DNA of 29,049 nucleotides, from the NCBI RefSeq assembly GCF_000003605.2, contig NW_003128869.1, positions 28,675 to 57,723 on the forward strand, read 5' to 3'. The notes beneath the pieces are model-generated. The model worked only from the letters and a program-made list of their open reading frames with translations. It was not told where the DNA came from and made no database searches. Shown in pieces: positions 1 through 10,900 of this stretch. The first letter of the stretch is position 1. Each line of letters begins with the position of its first letter. The stretch is from Saccoglossus kowalevskii. Its lineage: Eukaryota; Hemichordata; Enteropneusta; Harrimaniidae. A program made the translations under genes and the position numbers.

Positions 1-171
1 ATATTCTAACCTGTGTGCATTTATGGAATCCAAGATGGACATGTCTGGTCTGATTATATTCTAACCTGTGTGCATTTATGGAATCCAAGATGGGCATGTC
101 TGGTCTGATTATATTCTAACCTGTGTGCATTTATGGAATCCAAGATGGGCATGTCTGGTCTGATTATATTC
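1..171. repeat. 55-bp tandem repeat, three copies plus a stub
   Basis: Three near-identical 55-bp units start at 1, 56 and 111 and are followed by a 6-base start of a fourth. Unit 1 differs from units 2 and 3 only in GGAC versus GGGC. The array is cut by the window edge, so its true copy number is unknown. It is noncoding and lies upstream of the first visible exon, probably in an intron. Confidence 0.93.
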
Positions 172-246
172 AAGCTTTACACATATAGTTGTACATCATT
201 CATCTTCAGATATATTTGCATGGTTATTTGTTTTGCAATCTGATTC

Positions 247-430
247 AAGATGGCAGAGTGGTTTCTGCCATTTTATAACTGGATCTTGGTTATGTATGTA
301 CGGATTTCATTCAATCTTGGTTCAAACATCAGACATGGAAATTTGACCATGACCGAATTCAAAATGGCCAACTGGTGGCCATTTTGTTTAAGTGAATGTG
401 GTTCTTGAGCCATCCCCCTGATGTGCATTG
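247..430. repeat. Dispersed hairpin repeat, copy A (AAAATGGC family)
   Basis: Two short hairpins lie about 113 bp apart. The first pairs AAGATGGCAGA with TCTGCCATTTT near 247-278. The second is CAAAATGGCC (360-369) with GGCCATTTTG (377-386), perfect over 10 bp. The stretch from about 354 to 430 aligns at roughly three quarters identity with 6065-6143 in another intron, so this is an interspersed repeat and not a local accident. Confidence 0.75.
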
Positions 431-1053
431 ACCCTTCATGTTTTGACTTTGTACATTTTTTTAAATCTATTGACAGGGACTCTGTAATGCAATTACTTTT
501 ACGGAAAAATAGTAATGTGTCTTTTCTTTTTATTAATAGGATATCTGTGTATCATTATATAATCCTAGAAATATTTGTTCTGCAGTACAATTGGGTTTGA
601 TAATCAGGTCATTGTTATCAAAAAGATGACTTTAAAACATAACACAGAACACATTGATGTGAATTCATTTCCCACATAATTACTGTCTGTTCTCCTAGTG
701 ATGATTTATGTAATATTTTAAACTCACTCATGTAACATTGATCTGTGATGAATATTACCTAATTTGCATACACAGGTGTGTTTCATTACTTTGAGCCAGA
801 CACGCATCTACCAATGTTGTAATGTGTTTTAACAGTATTTGTCCCAGTGTTCACTGAGTTTCGTGTCCATTTCAACTCATTTCACACTGTTTAATTATTG
901 AGGTCAGTCTGTATCACTATGCAGCCATAGTAGATGATATATAATCGGTGTGGCACCATTCTGTGTTAAGTTGAAAGGCATTTAGCAGTACAATGGTCTT
1001 GACTGAATTACATTCATTTAGAATGTCTTATAACGTGCCGTCCTGTGATAAAG

Positions 1054-1131
1054 GCAGCTTTGATGACACACCGTCCCATGCCCGCAAGCAGCTTTGATGA
1101 CACACCGTCCCATGCCCGCAAGCAGCTTTGA
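1054..1131. repeat. 34-bp tandem duplication
   Basis: Units start at 1054, 1088 and 1122 (the last is partial and begins GCAGCTTTGA). The two full copies are identical, so the duplication is recent. It is more GC-rich than its surroundings. No coding reading is evident. Confidence 0.9.
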
Positions 1132-1819
1132 CGTATGTTCTTATAAAAAGAAATCTAATTAAAATATAATTATCAAGGTTCAGGAAGTTTTCTTTTTTTG
1201 AATAGCTGTGTTGCTATGCAATCTGTTCTGAAGCGCAAGTTTGCAATAGGGAAGTTTCTATCAGAGAAAATTAATTGAATCAGAGGAAAACAGTAGTACT
1301 TTTAATAAAGAGGGATTTACATGATGAAAATACAATAGAATACATATTATAACACACTTTTGTAATCAAGTTAAGTTTAAAAGATCCTGTTGTAAGATTG
1401 AGAGGCGAAGAACATAGTGCGTTCCTTAGATAGGATAAAAAATGGAAAAATACAACAATTTGGCAAAATGAATAAATTCTGGGTATTTTTCCTTCACATT
1501 ACCTTCTGACACTTCTGTTATCAGGAGATGAGTTAAGACATTTTCATGGAGTTAATTTTCAGATATACATGTAAGGCATGAAGCTGAAAGTTACAAAACT
1601 TACCATTCTTTGGCTTTATAGCAATGTAATAGGTTTTTAGGTTTGATTCATAGGTGCCAATTTCTTGGATTTTCATTTAATTGGAACGTGTAAGGCACGT
1701 GTCAAGTCAATGATGGTCATCAAAGAACAGTTTCTGCTTCTTTTTGTTCATTCATGCGTCCCGTTTCAAGACCCATTTTCTGCTCAATTCTCACGTCAAA
1801 TTGACTTGTTTTGTTTCAG

Positions 1820-1942
1820 AACTTTGCCAATGATGTAGATCGCTTGAGTCAATGGTTAACTGATATATCACAGCAAGCTGACGGTTGGCGACAACCCAAA
1901 GGTGATGTCAATAGCCTTCGAGTACACCTGGAAAGACACCTG
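1820..1942 (+). CDS. Exon 1 of visible gene: spectrin-repeat helix A
   Basis: The exon codes 41 residues in phase 0-0. It follows the acceptor TTGTTTCAG and ends before GTAAAT. The pattern F-x-x-D-V-D-x-L-x-x-W-L is typical of helix A of a spectrin repeat, with the conserved Trp in the WL pair and a second Trp near residue 23. Helix B begins at its end (LRVHLERHL) and continues in the next exon. Confidence 0.85.
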
Positions 1943-4900
1943 GTAAATTAATTACATTTCTCAAATTAATTTATACCAATTTGTGACATTTTATTCTGTT
2001 TGCTTGTGTTGTCTTGAAAGAAAGTCTGAATGTTAAGTTATGTTTGGACCATACTCTATAATATAGAAGCCAATTCACATCTAGCACAGTGTACACCACT
2101 GTTGTTATTTATTTGTTGGTGTGATTTATTTCATGTGAACACAGCACATTTTGTAGTGTGTATATATTTATCACCTTCGAATGTCATGCGGGTCACTGTA
2201 ATTTTAGCAAATACTAGCATAGTTGTCATTCTTGTCACGCATCACCTAGATTTACGTAGTCGGCAACAAAGTAAAAATTGTACTTACGAGAACCATTCTT
2301 AAGTTGAGTAAAATATGACATCATTTATTGGCTCTTATGTCAAGCATTCTCCCTCCCCATGGAGTGATAACGACAAACAGCGATCACACTTCAATGGATT
2401 GGTATCCTGTTTATGTCATGTTCTTTTCAATCAACTTTTCCCAATATTTTAAAATTTATCTCTGCAGAGCATCTGGCTGTTAGCTTATCTCAATATTGGA
2501 AGCACATTTCACTGTAGAAGTGAACATAAACCCCAGATAAAAAAGTCTGACTTATTTAGACAATACAAACCTCTATTATTTATGTATTGAAAGTTACTGA
2601 TAGAGCAAATATAAAATTTAGTGGATATTTGTTTTTTGATGACAGCTGGATATACCTACATGTACTACTGGTAAACACAGTCCCTCTCAGAGGGACTGTG
2701 TGGTAAATAAGGAATAATATTTTACAACACAGTCGCTACCTTTTTCCCATGTTGTATATCACTCAGATGACTTACGACTTGCAAGCGACTATTCAATAAA
2801 TGGTAGCTATTAATAATCACACAGTGTTGTGCTTGTAACCTAGTCTATGGCACACCTTAGGAGTGCAAGCGAAAGAGTGATTTGCGTTCAATATTGATTT
2901 TGTTCTTTAGCGCCTGTAAGGATAAACAAACCCAGAACAATAGAGTCAGTGTAGCAGAGAGCTTCTCAACGTTCTTAGTTGCTTGGCAGTTGTGTGAGAG
3001 AATGTATGTTCATTCTTACATGTTTCAAAGCTGTATATAGTTTGCTACTTGCTGTCTGTGGGTGTCTTAGGAGTTTTATTGTTTCTTTAGTAGCACGGTC
3101 TGAAAGGTGTTTCCATGGAGTGCATACTCATTGGTATCCCAACCTAGTTTTGATATGGCCAAACTCACTAGGTTTTATCTGCAGTGTATGCTTGATTTAA
3201 TCACAATAATGTGCGACTGCTATTCTATAAAACATACCAAAACTCAGTCATACATGTCGATGACACAGTTCCTGTTACTACTGTCTTCTATGTCTGAAAT
3301 ATCAGAACAATCTTTGTGTATTTCTGATATCAAATTGGAAAACAAAATGTAAAAAAATTGCCAATATAATATGTGTGATCATAAAACAAATTGACCAGCA
3401 TAATTCAGTTCATGTGTGCCCTGAAAATGGAAAATAAAAACAAAGCATTAAGCTTTTTTTGTTTTTGTTTGTGCATGTGTACATGTATATGCAGTCTTGA
3501 ATTTCTTGAAAAGTCTTTAAATTTAGCCTATACATTGAGTATGGGAAAGTATGGAATTTTACCTTTTCTTAAATTAAAACAATTTTTTTTACAATCTTTT
3601 CTTACTGTCGTTTTACTCTTTGTAATTTGTTGATATTCATTTCCCCAGCAGCAGACTTCAGGGTATTGTTCGGTTTTCTAACATGCGCTCAGATTGACTT
3701 TCTCTAAGGAGATTCCATTAATTCTGTGAAAAATGATGTCATCGATTCAGTTTAAACTTGAATGATCATTCCTTTTGCACTGACTTATAAATTACAACTA
3801 AAATGGCATGGAATCTTATCAATATGGGGTTAGTTTTTTTTCTGAGATGTAAGAACCCTGATTCATACATAGTAATTGAGTCTGATGTATGTATTTCTTT
3901 ATTTTGTTTTGGCAGGCATTTGCAATTGAGATAGAGACCCACCAGACATTGAAGGACAGTGTTGTGGCCGATGGACGTGGCTTTATTGTCTCGTTACCAC
4001 AGTGTAGCAAGTCCTTAAATGAGAAGTTATCTGTCATTGAAAAACAATGGGAAACGTTACAGGGTCAGATTAATGTGCAATATCAGCAAATAGAAAATGC
4101 ATTGAAAGCACTGGAATCAGCTATTGCTAACATTGAATATGCTAGAGTAAGTATACATCACATTTTTTATGTCAGTTAGCTTTGCAAAGTTGTTGTTAAT
4201 GCTTGCTCTTGTGCAGTGCATCTGGCACAGAGTTGAATTGAAATTCAGGATCATAATTACCAGCCTGTCAGATTATAGACACTCTAATTCATTCAATTAT
4301 GACTAAGTTCATTAATAGTGCCAACCATTCACTTGGCTAAGTTTTAGAAGTGTGTGTGTGTGTGTTAGCAACTCACTTTGTTACATTGCATATCTTATGT
4401 TGTTCATTTAATTCATGGCAGTAATCCAAGAATTTAATATGATGAATTTCTTTCCTTGTCCAGGTGCACAGTCCACTCTCCATGGAGCAAACCAGAGATA
4501 CGGTTGATGAGCTGACATTCAAGCTACACAGCAAAAAGAAAAAGAACTCACCAATGGAAAGCCATATTACAGCACTCAACAAACAGATGGAGAGTTTTAG
4601 TAATGGATCAAGGTGGGACACTTCACTATGCTTCTTAAGACACTAAGCTGTTAGTGATCTCATAATGTATAGTGTCTCTGTTATGCGATATTTGAAGATC
4701 TCTTTTTAGGATGTAAAACATATGAATTTATGCAGCTATTTTCCATCCAGTATTTAGTGTTTGAAATTTCAAAGTATTCTTTGAAGTTCTATGCTTGTTT
4801 TATTGCTAGGCAAAACCATGGATTATACAGTTATAAGTCTGTGAAAAATATAACTATGGTTTGTCTGAAATCGTGAATCATCTAAGAACATGTGTATTTT

Positions 4901-7900
4901 GAATAAATTGGATATTTTTTAATTTCAGTTTGGATGTTCTCCTGAATGTCTCGGAGATCAGTTGCCATAACAACAGTAGCAGTAGCAACAACAGTGATGA
5001 GGTAACCAATGACGAGGACAAGAATGATATGCATGATTTTGTAACTGAGTATCATGAGCTATTTGATTGGTTGAATGAAATGCAGCTCGTCATCACTGAT
5101 AAGGACGCTGAAGTCATTGTTAATAACACGCAGTTTGCAGAGATTTGTAATGTAAGTGGCATTGACCTACAATGTAGCTAGTGCTTTAGGCTTTATTTTC
5201 ATAATACATTTGCCAAATGAAACTTGATTAGGCAGATCGAAAGATACAGACTATAAGTTAATTCCTCAACTAGTTTACATATAAACTACTGTGCACATTT
5301 ATGTAGAACTAACAGTCATTCAGCACTAATTATTTTGCTTCACTTTTTAAAACCGAGAAAGAACTATAGTGCATGTGAAATTGTACTGTATATGGAAATA
5401 TAGACTTTACAGCAGTAATTAATTAATTTGTTTAATTTGTTTATTTTTTCTTCAGGAATACAAACAAGAAATGGATGAGATGGAGACAATGAAGAAGTCG
5501 TTAAACTTCAAGGGTCATCATCTTTTGTCGGCCTACCCCAATCTGACGTCTGAAATCACATCCAAACTGTCGGATATCAACAATAAGTGGGAGTATCTGA
5601 AGGAACATGTTGTTACTGACTCCCATTCTGGTAGTCCATCTAGTATGTTGACTGAATTGGATGAAATTCTGGTGAGATTGAGGGTCTGGTTGAATGAAGT
5701 TGAGTGCAATCTTTTCACTGGTAGCTATAGCAAGTGTTTGAATTCTACAGATGAGAAAGAGGTTGAGAAGAAGATGGAAGAGCACATGGTATGTAAAATA
5801 TTATAATTGGTGAGGAGGGTGAATATAAAATAGAAGGGCATATGCTTTATGTAACATATTGCTGAAAACACTACTGAGAACACCTTTTATTGAATAAAAG
5901 ATTTAAGTGAAATTGTAGATTCTGTTAAACATTGTAAAAATTGGAGGAAATTCTGCATTTCTTCATTTAAATGTTTTTTGCTTCAATCACTACACAAGCT
6001 GCATTGACATGAATGGCTATTTAGTCCCTGTTCAGATATGAAACCTTGATTTTGTTTTTCAGATCGTATTCAAAATGGCTGACTGGTGGCCATTTTGTTT
6101 TGATGTATGTTGTTCTAAAGCCATATCTCTGATATGCTTTGACTGATTATGTTAAAATTTTATATATGCATTATACATCATGTCATAGATATACAGATTT
6201 ATTGGATTGACGATCTGTTATAAAATGGCCGACCGGTAGCCATGTTGTTTTCAATTAATGCTGTTCTCAATATGGACAAGTACTTATTCGATAATCAGAT
6301 ACAAGATGACTGAATGTCAGTTTTTTTAATGTTAAAAAATCATTATAATCAAGCATCAGCTTCTTGATATCTCTGACATGTTTATGTTCCAACTATAACA
6401 ACTATATATCTTAAATTTGATAACTAATGGTTTTTATATTAGATCCTTATATGAAGCACATTTTCATCCCAAATTGTAAGGTACGTCTGTTTTTGACATT
6501 ACAGGTCTTACAGACGGATATTGAGAAACATGCACGTGGAGTAACGGCTGTGTTGACATTGTGTGATATCTTACAAGATGATCCAAGGGCATGTACTTGT
6601 GACAAGGATAGAAAATCATTGCAATTATCAGCAATAAATCTAGAAAGAAGATGGCAATCTATTTTATTACAAGCTATTGACCTGCAGTCTAAGTTGGAGG
6701 ACAAACTACACACATATAAGGTAAGGGTACTCATACTCAGGGTTCTTCCCATAAAAAATGGAAGAACTGTACCTAATCTGCATATACATTAGCATATCAT
6801 TTGCAGGATAATTATCATAATAAATTTTATTTAAATTTAGGAGTAGTGCAGAGGTGGTAATGATATTGCCATGGAGTTAAATAATAAAGCAGGAGCCCTC
6901 TGGGCTATTTTGGCCTGGGAGACTACTTCATATTATATATTAAGGGGTTAGCATATGTTTAATGTGTTTTTTGTCAATTTTTTTTTTTAGTATAAATTAT
7001 TGATGGTTATGATAGTATCTATGACTGTGCTTTTATTCTAAACAAAAACTCCATTTTATAATGCTTATTTCGACGTTTTTTTCTATTTCAAAACATTGCC
7101 ACAAACACCACCAACACAAGCACAACACTCGCATGAAAGTAATCCTAATTGACACTTGATGAAAGATCCGATTTGCATATCAATACTACAAAGTTTACGT
7201 AATTACGGTACTCATTTCGCCCAGCCTTCCGCTTTTACACCCACAGCTTATTGCTTGATTTCCGACCGCGCGGTCTTGTCCGACTGGAAACCGACAGCAT
7301 TTTAATCTCTCTTTTTTCGCTCGCTCGCTCATTGAAAACATTGACTGCTCGCCAAAACACTGATCACACATGAGTAGTCGAAATGGTGGTTTTTCAAATT
7401 TAATAGTTGCATGACAACCAATCGTCAAAGCAACTTAACTGGGACCTCTTGTTACGTGTTTTAGGTGCTTGTTCTAAATCAGTAAATGTAATATTTTAAA
7501 TTATTTTAATGAGACAGTTACGTGAAAAGGGCATAGGTAACTTCTTTCGACAGAGCAGAGGAACAAGGAAAATGTTAATGATTATTTCCAAAAATAACGA
7601 TACCAAAACCACGTCGGTCCACAGGTGGTCGGTCTGGTATAATTTGGCATTCAATTTTCAAAATTAAATCACGATCAGTGAATGAGTTCGATCTATACGT
7701 ACCGTAAAAGTGTTCCCACAAAAAAATATTTTGACTAAAACGGCCACATGCTCTGAAAAAACAGAGCTTGACATAAATGAATAATTCAGAAAAAAAACAT
7801 GTCAAATTTAGTTATAGCACTGTAGTTATAGCCATAAATATTTGGTGGCCAGACGATGAACAATTCGAAAATCAGGATTCACACGGAAGTCCCTCAGGGC

Positions 7901-10900
7901 TGAAAATCTTCGACCCTACTCTGGGTTACCTTATTTCACAACTAACAAAGAAAACTGATTCGCCGTGAACTCAGCTTAATTTTTCTTCTTTCTGAACTGA
8001 GGTCAAATCCCCTCCGTTAGTCAAAATATACCAATGTTTTTCAGTGAATAATTTTGAAGCCTGTCACGGAACAAAAAAAAAACTATGTGAATCGAAGCCG
8101 GAGATTGGACGGTACGACGACCCTTCAATTAGCGTCAAATATGCGTTGTTACAACATCATTGATTTGCTGAAAGTCACCTGATCGGAGCACGACCTGGGT
8201 CACAGAACCATATTTGCGAGAGAACCACACCCACATTTTCAACCATTTTCAGAGCGGAAGTTGCCAATAAATGTTGAAAATCTCGTGCATTCCATGTATT
8301 CGGATAAAATAAATCTAGCGTTTGCTAAAAATGGTTATTAATATATTTCCCGATGCTCTTGGAATTTTTTTTTTTTTATTTCAAGGTAATAAATGGCTTG
8401 TTGAAGTTGTATCGACTTCAAGGCGACTGTTTCACCGTGAACAACCAAGCTCTGTTGTAGTTTCGCGATGTAAAATGAAATGTATATAATAATAATAATA
8501 CTTGTTTAATTATTTGGGTTTTCATCCCACAAATTACGGAACATGATCCCCATGAATTACGGTCAATGTTTTGTCTCGGCTGAGTGTGATGAATGTCGGA
8601 CGTCGGGACCGACGCCCGTCCTAAACTCAGTATGGATAAACCAACGGGAATCGATTTCCCGAACAAATTATTGGGGCACAGTCAACAGACATTCCAAACA
8701 ATGGCAATTATCAACGAAAGAGAAGATTTTTCTAGATATACTGTCATGACAAACATGTAAAATTAACAAATACACAAAGAGGTGTAATATTAGGTTTTAT
8801 TTTAGGCTTAGATTAAATATTTTCTTTCACTCAGCCCATGCATGGAACTGCCATTTAGCTTCATGGTCCTTCAGCTTGTCTTCGCCTTGAGGAAAACAAC
8901 AATAATTATACAAACCGTAAACACATTGCGAAGACTCGACAATCGGGAAAGAAAACCCAGACAACCATGTCGTACTTGTGTTGAAATGCATTTTGTATTT
9001 CACGTCAGAATATTGTTGAAAATAAAATATTCAATCCAAGCCAAATCGAAGTCAAAGGGTCAGATTGCGTGCATATAATTATAGATAGTTAAAACGAAAA
9101 GTATTCGATCTTTTGTCGGCTGTTCAACATTTATAAAAACCAGTAAGACAATTATAAGACAATGTGGACCTCGGGAAATTTTCTGCGAGCGAGCGGGAGG
9201 AGATATTTCGGGATTTTCGCCATCGAAAATAAAGCGGAAATTGTCCAGTCGAATTCAACAAGCGGTCACAAAAGCGAGCGGAAAAAGGCGAAGTCATTGC
9301 TCTTGTTCGCACCACGGTTTATAAAAAAGAAACCGTGTTTGCACGCTTGCGACGACGTACCTCACTATCAGTTTTACAGTGAACAGTAATCAAATCAAAC
9401 TTGAAGATATTTTGTGCACACGGCCTAAACCATTTTCTTTATTTGGAATAACTCCGCCTCCACATCATATTAGTAATATGCAAATCACTACGTCACTTTC
9501 GCGGGAAGTCATCACGTTGTCGGTTTAGCCCCGACATTAGAAGGCATTATTTAGTAGCTGGTCGCTAGGCAGACATGTTTCAATAACTATAACTTCATAT
9601 TTTTCAACATTTTTAGGCCTAGTTGGACGTTTTTTTGCGTTTATCTTGAAATTGATTTCTACGTAGTTCTACAGATTCAGTACGCAATTTCTAACAAACG
9701 AAAAGTCAGATCGTCGCCATTTTTGGTCAACTTTACCGCTATATAGAGTACTGGAGGAATGTTCCTGGATTTTTTTCTGTCTGCCTTTGTTTTGATTTTT
9801 TGCTTATTTTTATATAGAGACATGTTGTTTTTACTCAGGTATCAACGTCCAAACATTTGAAATAAGGCGACATAAAAAAAAATTATAGTTGCAAAAAAAC
9901 GAAAAACATTGTACTTGAAGCACTCCTCTATAATATTTACATAAAAAAATATATTCAGTCGTGCTGCAAATTAATTATTAATTGCATCATTAACCGTTTT
10001 ACTCCATTTTCGCATATTCTTGTGATCACGTGACTTGGTATTTGCATAATTTAAAAAAATGCCATATTTCCAAAGTTTGAAACAAGATCTTTATTTTGGT
10101 ATATAACATGTATTGGTGAAATGTATGTTTCAATCTGTAAATTGAGGCCAAAAAATTGAACCAGCGAACGTATGCTAACCCCTTAAGAGGTTATTACGAG
10201 GATACTGCAAAGTATGCACAAAGACAGTACAGCAAGAGTATTGACCAACGCTCAGTGGAGGTTGAAGCAACTGCGAACTGTTTGAGTGCATACTTTGCAG
10301 TATCCTCGTAATGACACACCACACCCAATTGAACAATTGTAAAACAGATTTTACTGCTCACCAGTGATTTAAAATGATAAATGCTCCATTGACAGTAGTG
10401 TACATGTAATAATGTCAACTTTTCTCTTCACTATGTAGGGAACTGTTACAACTCCTAATACTGATGCTGTGAGCACTGCCTCAGCCACTGGTAGCACCAC
10501 AGTTGATGGACAAGTGAATAGCGAACCCAGCTATCCAGTTATGAGTTATTTGTATGGTTCAAGCAGAATGGTAGATGGTCTAATTGATTTCGAATACGAT
10601 CAGTATGAGATGGCTGAGGACACAGATTTGATTCCAATCAGAAAGGCTTTCTCTGAGAATGATGCGTTCAGTATGAGTGATCTCTCCGACATTTCTGTGG
10701 ATGATGAACTAACCTTTGATGATGTACTCATGATGAAAGATCAGGATGACAGTGATTCAGCGGATAGCGAACTGGAATTTGAGAACCTGAACAACTTTGA
10801 TTTAAATATGTCTTTTGAATCCTTTGGGATGGAAGATGATATTTTTATGATGGAGGATATCAACCAAGAAGATGTAGAGAAAGTGGAAAAAATTAGAGAG

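Larger units (their letters stand above)
172..1819 (+). other. Probable intron upstream of the first visible exon
   Basis: I see no exon with convincing splice borders here. The stretch holds the hairpin repeats at 247-430 and a 34-bp tandem duplication at 1054-1131. The 3' end at 1818-1819 is a good acceptor (a T-rich tract followed by TTGTTTCAG). The rest is AT-rich sequence without recognisable features. Confidence 0.6.
6721..10438 (+). other. Intron 6, mostly filled by a transposable element
   Basis: A 3,718-bp intron, by far the longest in the visible gene. The TTAA-flanked element at 6944-10182 takes up 3,239 bp of it, and a 120-bp inverted-repeat element follows at 10193-10312. Without them it would be a few hundred bases, like its neighbours. 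The acceptor is TTCTCTTCACTATGTAG. Confidence 0.8.

Noticed and set aside
2030-3633. Intron 1 open frames as separate small genes
   Set aside because: The translations are Cys/Leu/Phe-rich without domain character, and flanking splice or start context is absent.
7195-9389. Short open frames inside the TTAA element as transposase remnants
   Set aside because: None exceeds about 80 codons, none shows a DDD/DDE-type context I recognise, and they overlap on both strands.
10193-10312. microRNA precursor
   Set aside because: The loop of 66 bases and the perfect 27-bp arms fit an inverted-repeat element better than a pre-miRNA.
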